Below, one piece after another: positions 54,560 to 64,000 of a stretch of DNA of 64,000 nt. Source of the stretch: Haemaphysalis longicornis (lineage: Eukaryota > Arthropoda > Arachnida > Ixodida > Ixodidae); NCBI GenBank assembly GCA_013339765.2, contig CM023450.1:191908688-191972687 (forward strand), given 5' to 3'. The notes under the pieces are model-generated. The model saw only the letters and a program-made list of their open reading frames with translations. It was not told the origin of the DNA and ran no database searches. Each line of letters opens with the position of its first letter. The stretch's first letter is position 1. A program made the translations under genes and the position numbers.

Positions 54560-55655
54560 TCAGAAATAACAGCGCCAAACAACGATACGACAGGGAGTAA
54601 AGACAAACACTGCGCTGAACTGCCAACTGAGTTTTATTTAGGCGAACAATGAATATATACTGGAATCAAAAACCAGGAAGAGAGATGGAAATCCATAACA
54701 CAAACTCAGAAAATGGAAGTTGATTGTGGAAAGGAAAGCAGCCACGTGTAATGCGTCGATCATGATCCTATGTATTCTTTCTCCCTGTCGTGCAACTCGA
54801 TAGAGGGTGTGTTCACGCACCTATCTCCCATTGTGTGGATAACGAATGCCTCGTGAATCTCCCTCGTGCGGTTCTCACGGTACCGCTTCAAGACGACGGT
54901 GCTGTCAAATGCTGGTGGGGATAGCTGGCATTGCTGGCACTTTGCACAGTGTGCAGCTAGATTGCTGCCAGTGCCTGTTCATACATTGTTTGCGTGCTCC
55001 CTGATCCGGTCGTTAATGCAGCGGCCAGTTTGCCCTACATCGGTCTCGCCACACGAGAGCTGAATACACCACACCTTCTATACACTCCCTGAAGCGATTA
55101 GCATGTTTTTTGTTGCATTTTGTGCTGTTTAACGGCCCCTGCGTTCACCCGGCCGCATATACGGCTACGTTTTCTAGGAGCCGAAAAAACAACACGCACG
55201 CCCGCGCGACCACCCACCTTCTTAATCCGATGGGACACGCTATGGCCATACGGTGTCACCGCAATTTTTAGGGCCCCTTCTTCCGTTGTGCATGGTGTGC
55301 GTTGCTTGTGGGTTTGCGAATTCGAAGTCTCCGCTAGCGCACTGAGCAGCTATCGCGGAAAACCTGCATCGGTCAGCCTTGCAATCTGGTCCTCAAAGGT
55401 TTCCAATACACCATGAGGGCACGACCTCACCAATGCATTCCGCATTGCCGAGAAAGCAATGCCACGCTTCACTGACTTCGAATGGACTGACTTGGAATGG
55501 GCTCTTTTTTCAACCAGCCGCATATTTCCAGCAAAGCAAACATGATCATGGCGAAAACACAACACTAGATCAAGAAACCTAAGGCTGTTTTCCGATGGGA
55601 ACGCATACGTTAAGGTGAAGTCGCCAAGGGTGCTCTTGAAGGTGGTGACAACGTA
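54560..55655 (-). mobile_element. Penelope-like element fragment, left arm (copy B)
   Basis: On the minus strand the GIY-YIG core is readable: LSCGETDVGQTGRCINDRIRE (about 55065-55003), where the second-motif Tyr of the usual YVGQTGR is Asp. Then HCAKCQQCQLSPPAFDSTVVL (about 54955-54895) and LKRYRENRTREIHEAFVIH (about 54895-54835), VNTPSIELHD. Upstream lie FPSENSLRFLDLVL-like residues (55600-55560). Stops and shifts are present. The GIY-YIG nuclease is the hallmark of Penelope-like elements, which use it to nick the target for TPRT. Confidence 0.85.
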
Positions 55656-55669
55656 GCATGACAGCAGTC

Positions 55670-56535
55670 GTTACGCACCTGGTTTTCTGAGTGAAGTATG
55701 GCATTTATCCCTTGGCAATGCGGAATGCATTACAGAGGTCGTGCCCTCATGATGTACAGGGCAGCATTGAGGAGCAGATTGCAAGTCTGACCGATGCAGG
55801 TTTTCTGCGCGAGCTGCTCAGCCCGCTAGCGGAGACTTGAATTCGCAAACCCACAAGCAACGCACACCATGCACAAGGGAAGAACGGGCCCCAAGAATTG
55901 CGGTGATAACGTATGTCTATAGCGTGTACCATTGGATTAAGAAGGCGGGTGGTCACGCGGGCATGCGCGTTGTTTTTTCGGCCTCTAGAACACTTAGCGG
56001 TATCTACAGCCTTGTTAACGCGGGGCCGGTAAACAGCAAAAAATGCAGCAAAAAAAATGCCAATCGCTTCAGGCAGTGTATTGGAGGTGTGGTGATAAGA
56101 TTGACCGGCTCAGGCAGCACGCAAAATCTGTACGGACAGGCACTTGCAGCAATCTAGCTGCACACTGTGCAAAGTGCCAGCAATGCCAGCTATCCCCACC
56201 AGCATTTGACAGCACCGTCATCTTGAAGCGGTATCGCGAGCACTCGTTATCCACGCAATAGGATATGGGTGCTTGAGCACACCCTCTATCGAGTTGCACG
56301 ACAGGGAGATAACATACCTAGGATCATGATCGACGCATTACACGTGGCTGCTTTCATTTCCACAATCAACTTCCATTTTGTGTGTTTGTGTTATGATTTT
56401 CCTTCTCTCTTTCTTGCTTTTCATTCTAGTATACATTCGTTGTTCTTCTAAATAAAACTCAGTTGGCAGTTCAGCGCAGTGTTTGTCTTTACTCCCTGTC
56501 GTATCGTTTTTTGGCGCTGTTTTTTCGAAGTCGCA
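55670..56535 (+). mobile_element. Penelope-like element fragment, right arm (copy B)
   Basis: Plus-strand counterpart, inverted relative to 54560-55655, with GTGTWSNLAAHC-like and SPPAFDSTVILKRYRE (about 56184-56240) remnants and STPSIELHDR (about 56279-56307). A 3' UTR with AATAAAAC near 56450 follows. It is shorter at the 5' side than the left arm and lacks the LRF.DL segment, exactly as in copy A, so the inversion is ancestral to the duplication. A 26-base deletion removes most of REIHEAFVI relative to copy A. Confidence 0.8.
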
Positions 56536-59500
56536 CACTCATCCCTGAATGTGTAGGAAGAAGGCCTCTGGCATAAACTCCAAAGAGAATCTGCAACCCA
56601 CTGAGCCTTTCTGCATAACAGCACGAGGGAATCTACGCAGAGCCATAGAATCTGCAGGGGATTCAGTAGGTATTACAGAATGTTGCATGCCCCTGGGCTA
56701 TGACAAATTAACTGTACTCACTTACAGGACACAGAAATTCAGCGTTGGTGCCACGATTCGCTGGAACAAGATATCGAGGGGAAATAACAGCAACGACAGT
56801 AGTAATAAAGAAGGCGCAAAAATTGGAAATACTGATTAGCGGTTCCACAGTCTTTTAGAAGTTTCTACTCGTGTGCTAATTGGAAGGTCTAGGCGTGTAG
56901 CATACGAAGTGGTTGCTCTCCCCGCTTCTGAATACGCATTGCTGTTAATTTTACCCCTCAGTGTATTTTCTGCACCTTTGTTCTTGGCGTAGGAGTGGCC
57001 AACCTGTGTTGGGTAGTAGTGACCCTAATAAAGCGATACCTTCTGGAGCGCATAAATTATTAAGCGCGAACAGAACGCATCAGCAAACTAGCTAGGTACT
57101 CTCGACGAAAACTTTGCTTTGCAGCGGCATATTCTCATCTCCGTTTTCTCTACCTCTTCAGTTGCAGCTCGTACCACAAAACTAGGAGCGTATTGCATAT
57201 TCATGAAAGCATTTCACCATTGTTTGCAGCCTCAACAAAGGAACAGCGTCAACCCTAATCGCCCTGCTTTCCAAAACAGGCTCTACACGGTTTGCTCACC
57301 AGCGCTTTGCGGGTTTATTTTTAGCCATAGTAACGGTTCTTCTAAAGTACGCTTCGGGCTCTTGTGACGTCAAAAAACAGTAAAAATTAGTGCTTGAATT
57401 GGCGGCTGGGGGGGCGGTATGCAAAAGGCAACGCTAAATCCCACGCTGCGGCAGCTTGCCCCGTATTTTTAGAACCGAAGAGTTTTATAAAATAGTATTT
57501 TTTATATTTCAAGCCTACGTGTTGTAACATGGGCCATCCGGTGCAGAGTATTGGCTTCGATATGGGGCTCTGAATGCAGATTACACGACCGTAGAGTAGC
57601 AGGTTAATTATAAGTTGCAGTTTCACAAAGATATCTTGACACAAATACCACCCCACTCCTGCGCTGGAGGAGGCTGTGTTCACTTTATGAATTTGATCGC
57701 AATCAGAACTACAGATCCAGCTTGAAGAATATACCGCCAGCTTTGTCATCAAAAGTTTGTGAATGTGTAAAGGTGACTGGTGGAGTAGTTGCTTTGCCAG
57801 TGACGCTTTTACAAGCAGTAGTGTATGTGGTTGTCGTCCTTCGTGTCCTGGGTACTTATCAGCTCCCCCTCCCAAAAGACTGCTCAATTCATGGCGGACA
57901 TGTAATTTAAGATACGGCGTTGAAATGAGAGCTGTACCACATTTCAAAGTGATGCAATATGCGGCCATGGATTTTTATTGTGCGCATGACTTGGATGAGG
58001 AGTAGCCACTATTTGACATGGGTACCACTCTTTGACATGGGTGGAAACAAGAAGCCGCTAAGCCCATTGTTGTGAAATAAACTGATTTAATGCTATAAAT
58101 ATCAACTTTTTTACCTTTCATTATTCAATACTGCCCGCTATGACCATCACAAAGGACACTGCTTGATGCGCTCAGTGACGTGTCGTCTTTTCAGAATAGG
58201 CAGCCAGTGTCAGTTGTTGTCATGCAAAGCCATTCGTTTATTCTGTTCATGCGACAATCTTTGTCGTCAGCATGTGTTTTGGGAAGGCGGCTGTGACTCC
58301 AGTTTTTTTTTTTCGTGCTTAAGCTCAAGTTCCTCAGCAACCACTGTGTAAAAGGCTGTCACAAAGCTCTAAAATCGATGGTGGAGGCATGTTCCCAGAA
58401 ATATGGTTACAAGGAAAAAAGGAAGTGACACTGAGGGGCTCGGTAGGCCGGGGAGAAGGAATGAACCTTTCGAAAAATTGTAGTATTTTTAACGTGCCTA
58501 AGTTACACCTGGGTTGTGAGCCGTGCCGTGGGGAAGGGCTCCAGATTATTTTGCCCACCTGGGGATCCTTCACTTTCGCATAATTCTTGACACACGGTTG
58601 TTATCTATTCGCCCCCATCCTAAAAGCGAGAGCTTATGTTTAAGACAAGGTTTATGAGAAAAATAATTTTGTCTGAAGTGAGAAAAATTTCTTGTTAAAG
58701 GTGTTTTTTTATGCTGCTTACAACGAACTTCTTTGTCTAGAAATATCTGGCAGAGGTTTTGTTTCACGACCAATAAAAGTGCTCGACAATAAAGTCGTAT
58801 TTTATTGAGAACGGTTTTTCACGTAAAAACACGTAAACCAACCTCGAGAATTTTCGGTGGGATTTATATTCGGATAAAAAATATCCAAACTCTACTATTC
58901 GTGTTCCCTAAAACCATGTATTATGATGAAACCAGAGAAAAATTTCGTTCCAGTTAAAAATGTGTGTCTTTCATGTTTCCTCAAGAGAGGTAATCTAAGC
59001 CTTGATGTTAGTAAATATGTCAGGCCCACCAGAAGCAGCTTGAGGTACGCGTTATATTGTTGATGGACTGACTCCATAATGGTAGAAACCAACGACTGGC
59101 TTTAACTCAAAACAGAGGAAAGTAATTGCAAGAAAGTGTTGAATGATTCTCCACACGCACTTTGACCTATCATCATCATTGTTTGGTGGTTTGGGTAAAA
59201 AAAGCTCCTCGAAAATGTATGTAAGGTTTGGTTGCTGCCATCGAAGATGCCGGAAAACAAGCAACCTTCACATTGATTTCATTAGTTTTTTTTTCAGACC
59301 TAATTAGCCTACGCACAATCTTTACCCGGAGGAGGCACATACCCTGTCTATGATTTCCTCCAGTTAGAATTTTTTGCGTTGATAGTTCCACTAGAACACT
59401 GAAGAAACTCCTAACGCGCCAGACAGGTCTTCTGTTATGGCAAAAGGGAGTATATTGCAAATTTAATTAAAATGCCAAACTACATAGAGATAATAACTCT

Positions 59501-60115
59501 GCTTTAGAAGCATGCTTAAAACATATCAAAGAATTCAGATACTTCTGGCAGGCAGAAAACACGGGCATAACACTTGCATCAGTATTTTTGCCCTAAACCC
59601 ATATAATTCTTGCAAGCATTTTACACTTTTGCCGCTCATGACGCTGGACGAGTACCAGGCTTCCGTAATATTGCCAAAAACCATGCGTTGGGTTTGTTTG
59701 TTTATGTTTTGTTTTCCGTGGGCCAAGTGAAAGGCATGTTCCACTTTTATGCCACACGTGTTATCTCCTTTCAAAGGGAGAGGCTTCCAACTAGCTTCAC
59801 CAGCATAGAATAATCTTTGTTGATCTGCGGTGTTCTGGATACAATTAGACTGTGAAACCCTGGCGCCGAATGATAATTGCCAGCAGAGCAGATGCCGCGG
59901 CATTCGAGTCGCCGACGCTCGCTTGCGCACGTCACTATGTTTACTGCTGCTTCGCCGCCTGTGTATTCTTTGAGTTGTTAGGGCAGCACAACTTCGCTCC
60001 AATAAACTTGTTTTCCTTGAAGATAACTGCATCGCCTTTGCCTTTGTGAAAATATTCGAACTTCTAACTACCGTTCGTTTATTTAAGCCACTTGGGTAAT
60101 ATTTCATGAGCTCCG
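56536..60115. other. Duplicated non-coding stretch, no gene recognised (copy B)
   Basis: Counterpart of 14201-17885. Two longish frames, 57387-57968 (-, 193 aa) and 59535-60107 (-, 190 aa), show no domain and are not open in copy A. Confidence 0.55.
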
Positions 60116-62980
60116 TTTAAACCGCTAAATACAGAGAAACCGTTATTTCCTTTTATAAGAGCGTTTATTTTGCCGCCGGGCCCATATATGGGGGTGTGAG
60201 TTGATGACGAAAGGTGATTAGACTAACATGAAAATGTTCATTTCGCGGATGAAGTGAAGGAGTGAACGATGACGGCGTCCATGTATTGATGTGGCGTATG
60301 CGGAGGCGTCGTTTACGCGGAGGCCCGTCGCCGCAAGGTGCCGCAGTCTCGTAGTCCTCAAGGCGAGGCAGGACCACAGGAACCGATGGAAGTCGGTGAT
60401 ACCGTGGCTACGGTGGTAAACTGGGCAACCAGGGTTTGCAAATATATCTCGGGATTGAGGCCACTGGCGGGTCGCGGTGGGAGTTGAAGCCACCCCCTCC
60501 GGAATATATCTAACCGCAACCTCCTCGGCATGGGTAAGCCCGGGGGGAGGGTGGCGGCACACGGTGGAATGAGAGCACGTGTGCGGCGTCGGGGTTGTTC
60601 TTTTCTCGTCACGAGAAGAGTGGCATCATCTAGCTGTAACGGGGAAGTAGAAGATGGAACGGAGGCAGCCAGTCGGGCTGCTACATCTGACATCCAGTAA
60701 TCTGTGAGTACGTCACGTAGAACCCATTCAATCAGAATGTTGTGAGCGGTTCCTGCCGCAAATTGGTGAATACTCTGAGCTAGCACAGGGTTAACACTAA
60801 CTAACCGTAATAAGCGAACTGCTTGAAGACCATCGGTAAGAATGCGCCCCGGGCTGCAAAGTGATTCCGGTTGCAGCCATCAGTGCCTCGCTAATGGCTG
60901 CAAGTTCCCCACAGAACGATGATGGAGGTTCCAAAACTTGGACGTCTTGCTGAGGGCTGGATGGCTATTGAAGGAATGGCAGTGGCAATAACAATATCTT
61001 GTGCACTGGCTTCGTCATATAGTATGGTGGAGCTGCGTGGAAGGTGGCTATTTATGTAGGCGATGCGTTGATTGAGGGCAGACGCCGAAACGTAGAACCT
61101 TGGCGACGAACGTCTGTTGGTTTGTTGCCACTGAATTGCACGAATAGCCACGGTAGAAGCACTTGCTGCGGTAGGGCTGGTAGCGTATGAGAGACTGCGT
61201 AAGCTATTAATGTTAGCGCAGAATCACACAGTGCAACCTTCAATTGTCGTGATTCACGACGTTGATGAAAAAGATCATCAAACGTGTTCAGTAGGGCTTT
61301 TTCCTGGAAAGCAAATATAGGGATGATGCCTGGGAGCGCAGTAATTGCTCTCATAGCCTCTCTGTTAATTGCTTTCAGTCGATCCCACTGCGTAGCCGTC
61401 AAATGCTCGAACTGAGCAAAGTACACCAAGCGCGTTTGGACAACTGCTGTCCGTATTTGTCGCGCCACGTGTGAGCTAGCTCCACCAGCTTTGGGAGCTG
61501 TATGGCGTACTAGTGATAGCGTTTGAGCAGCTTGGTGTTTAGTCTGAGCAAGCCCAGCTGTCGCCGTTCCCGATTGGTGTATCATCAATCCCAGGACTTT
61601 GATTGTTGGGCTCTCTTGCAGTGGTTGCCCAGGCAGTTGAAGGCGGATGGGGCAAACAGCAACCTTTCGGCGGCTGCAGCGGTTTGCAACGGATATGTGT
61701 GTTGGTTTAGTCATTGAAAGCTGAAGGCCCACCGAAGAAGCAAAGGCTGCGGTGATTTCCAGGGCTGATTGCAGGGAAGTCGCTTGAGTTTCCAGGTCAC
61801 GGTGATTGCTCGACACGGTGATGTCATCGGCGTAAATAGGAAATTTAACATCCGGAACTTCATGATGGCACAATGCCAGTGGAATCGATGTCGTATATAC
61901 AAGGTCGAAGTAAATACCGATCCTTGGGGCACACCAAGTACAGGACCGAAGGACCCAATAGCTTCTCCGTGAAGGCGTATGGCAAATGTCCTGTCTTGAA
62001 GGAATGACTGGACGAACTGCCGTACCCGCACGGGAACGTGGAGCATATCAATCGAGTCGAGGATAGCAGCGTGACTGCTGTTGTAATACGTTTTTTCGAT
62101 GTCCATTGCTAGGACGGTCCGAAAACCATGACTGCGGGTTGACGACAGAGTTCATGTTGCCAACACTCTAAGCCCGTCCTCTGTGCCAAGCGATGGATGA
62201 AAGCCGGTTGGCACGGGGGAGGGGGGGGGGGTAATACCCATGCAATTCCAGCCACCCCTACAAGCGAGTGGCTGTCATCTTCTCTACAAGCTGGCAAACC
62301 GTCACCGTAAGTGATATTGGCCGAAGATATTCTAGCATCATTGCTGGATTGCCAAGCTTTGGTGTACGAACGGCATGCGGTGCTTTCCAGCTGCCAGGCA
62401 CGATTCCACTAAGCCATACCTCGTTGATTGAATCGAAGTGCTGAGCGAGCACATCATTGTTCAAATTCTTGAAGGCTTCGAGGGTATAGCGTCTGGACCA
62501 TGCGCACTTTTTCGCTTAGTACGGTCTAGTAACGCAAGCAATTGTGCCATCGTAACAGCCGTGCCAATACCTTCGATGTCAGAAGCCAATGGAGGCTTGT
62601 CCACATGTGCAGGGAGGAATCTTGGCCAATGCAATAGATGTCTGGCAGGTGTCACACCATAGAACGGAAACCACGCTCTGGCCGCTTCCTTGGCGAAGTC
62701 CTCGGGACATAGCCTAGCGGCAAAGCAATCATGGGCAGCCTGAACAGGAGGACGCCGTCCGTGTTCCACCGTCCGGAATGTTCGCCATAAAGAGGCATTA
62801 GAGGCCTTCGAGGAAAACGCCTTACGCCAAGTGTAACACTGACGGCGCGATAAGTCCTTTTCGTATCGGCGTGCCTTCGCTGTTAGGAACTGCGAGCTTG
62901 CGCGGGCCTTTGGAGAAGCAGGGTCACGAGATGCTACGAGATGCGCTTATTATCAAACTATGAAACCCTACCCAAAAGAC
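60116..62980 (-). mobile_element. RNase H-bearing LINE, 5'-truncated, uninterrupted (copy B)
   Basis: Minus-strand order: linker (VEHGRRPPVQAAHDCFAARL, 62775-62710), RT fingers HGPDAIPSK (about 62490) and LRPISLTVTVCQLVEKM (about 62330-62280), motif A as MDIEKTYYNSSHAAIL (62106-62060), LGVPQGSVFTSTL (about 61935-61900), YADDITVSSNHRD (61838-61800), thumb in one open frame of 273 residues (61873-61052), RNase H remnant, and a C-terminal CPVYHRSHGITDFHRFLW knuckle (60430-60375; the second Cys is Tyr). EN is absent. Motif A and YADD remain, but frames are broken elsewhere. Confidence 0.85.
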
Positions 62981-63910
62981 TGTTCTGCCTATTTTTCCCG
63001 AATAGTTTTTACTGGGACACCGAAATGTGCATTTGAAGCGTTTTTCTTCCATACAGATCTTTAAAGCCCGTTATCTAACAAAGGTTGCATTCTGGGCATC
63101 TTTGAATTCCATTCCCATCAGCAAAACTTGGTGCTGGTGCTAGTTACGCAGAATAATGGGACCAAACGGGACAGTTGATGCGCGGACTAGCAAGTGGAAT
63201 TTTTATTGAATGAAATAATGTACACATATACCACCACTGTCGCACAAACCTGTACGCATGTTCTACTCAGCAAATCTCATCCATCACCAACTAGGCATCT
63301 ATTGCCAGGAGCAAAACGGACCTAGAGCTGACGCACTCATCTTTAGACCGGCCCGAACACCATACAGGCGCTTCCCAGATCACGCTGGTAACATTATCTC
63401 GGGACTTGATCAGAACATCCGTCTTGCGGAAACCTGAAGTGTTGCACTTACAGCAGTGCAGCGGGAGAATGCGCAGTACAGCAGTCTGCTGACACGGCGC
63501 TTGTATTCCGTTACTTGAGTACGATTGCGCAAAACGATACGGACGGGACAAAGAAGAGCACAATCGCATGTAAAGGTTTCAATGAAATGTATTGACCACC
63601 TGCAAGATTATATACTGAACTAGCAACGACTGCGCATGCGCTTGCACGGTATTGTGTAACGTCTGGAGTAAGCCCACTTGGAGAAGGTGGATGAGCAGAG
63701 ACGCTTTATAAAATACACATCCCACTCGTCCCAAGAAATTGTACATGTATTTATTTTCTTATATTTTGGTAATGGTAGTGACTATGCTGCCATTACTCTA
63801 TAAAACTTCAAATAGTGGAGTTCTGTGCTAGCAGTCAAATATGTGAATTACGTTTACCTCCATAAAAGCTTGCGAAGCTGGAGCAGACGGTAATTTCACA
63901 GCTTTTTACC
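62981..63910. other. Duplicated non-coding stretch, no gene recognised (copy B)
   Basis: Counterpart of 22251-23180. A G-run at 62218-62231, inside the preceding LINE, is a likely slippage site. No gene seen here. Confidence 0.5.
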
Positions 63911-64000
63911 CGCCGCAATGGCACAGTGCTTCAAGGATTGCGCCGTTGAGCAAGAGGCCGCGGTTTCGATTCCCGGCTGCCGCGGCCGCTTTTCTGATGG
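63911..64000 (+). mobile_element. tRNA-derived SINE, cut by the window end (copy B)
   Basis: Counterpart of 23181-23270: A-box-like TGGCACAGTGCT (63919-63930) and B-box region GTTTCGATTCCC (63963-63974), both more decayed than in copy A. The body continues beyond the window. Confidence 0.8.

Larger units (their letters stand above)
51120..64000 (+). repeat. Segmental duplication copy B
   Basis: Aligns with 9721-23270 in the same orientation. It lacks the BEL/Pao insert of copy A, keeps about 50 bp of LINE lost there (62017-62062), and has a longer LINE at 52051-54100. Both ends are undefined: the left is an N gap, the right is the window edge. Divergence by eye of 10-15% with indels is high for two alleles of one locus, but an assembly join of related repeats cannot be excluded. 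Confidence 0.92.

Noticed and set aside
57387..57968. 193-codon minus-strand frame in copy B
   Set aside because: No domain or motif, low-complexity-free but random-looking, and the equivalent region of copy A (about 15060-15640) is not open. Probably a chance ORF.
59535..60107. 190-codon minus-strand frame in copy B
   Set aside because: The counterpart in copy A (17280-17870) is broken by several indels and no known domain is seen. Conservation does not support coding.

Overview
The window looks like repeat-dominated intergenic or intronic DNA of an arthropod, most probably a hard tick (Ixodidae). That is an inference from the mixture of non-LTR retrotransposons, Penelope-like elements, tRNA-derived SINEs, BEL/Pao and other LTR fragments, from the absence of bacterial gene structure, and from protein motifs that resemble transposon ORFs typical of tick genomes. 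No complete host gene is visible. The only possible host coding sequence is one 74-base exon candidate near the left end. Nearly every meaningful reading frame belongs to a transposable element, and almost all are broken.

Layout. 350-1250: 5'-truncated LINE with RNase H (+). 5320-9400: a badly decayed but nearly complete APE-type LINE (-), with ORF1, endonuclease and reverse transcriptase remnants. 9721-23270: copy A of a 13-kb segmental duplication. Copy B is 51120-64000 and runs off the window. Each copy holds a LINE 3' end, a head-to-head pair of Penelope-like GIY-YIG fragments, an RNase H LINE (-) and, at the right end, a tRNA-derived SINE. Copy A additionally carries a BEL/Pao 5' fragment, and copy B keeps 1.5 kb more of a LINE. 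23420-29500: LINE scraps, tRNA-like SINE heads, a 1.4-kb TIR element with TA flanks, and an LTR with an adjoining primer-binding site.

29600-35783: an L2/CR1-type LINE cut in two by a nearly complete 5.56-kb I-superfamily LINE flanked by a perfect 16-bp target-site duplication. 36600-45510: an R2-like LINE (zinc finger, Myb, RT, CCHC, restriction-like endonuclease). It is interrupted by a minisatellite-bearing repeat and by a 4.5-kb L2/CR1-type LINE that landed inside its FADD catalytic motif. The invading LINE has a tandem 5' promoter unit and a 2A ribosome-skipping motif in ORF1. 45511-51019: mostly featureless, with one endonuclease fragment and a second copy of the minisatellite repeat. 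51020-51119: a 100-N assembly gap.

The elements do not form a pathway. Their relations are historical: insertion into one another, duplication as a block, then decay. The observations most worth following up are the 2A-bearing LINE with its promoter architecture, the nested insertions that can be ordered in time, the inverted Penelope pair, and the segmental duplication whose second copy starts exactly at an assembly gap.
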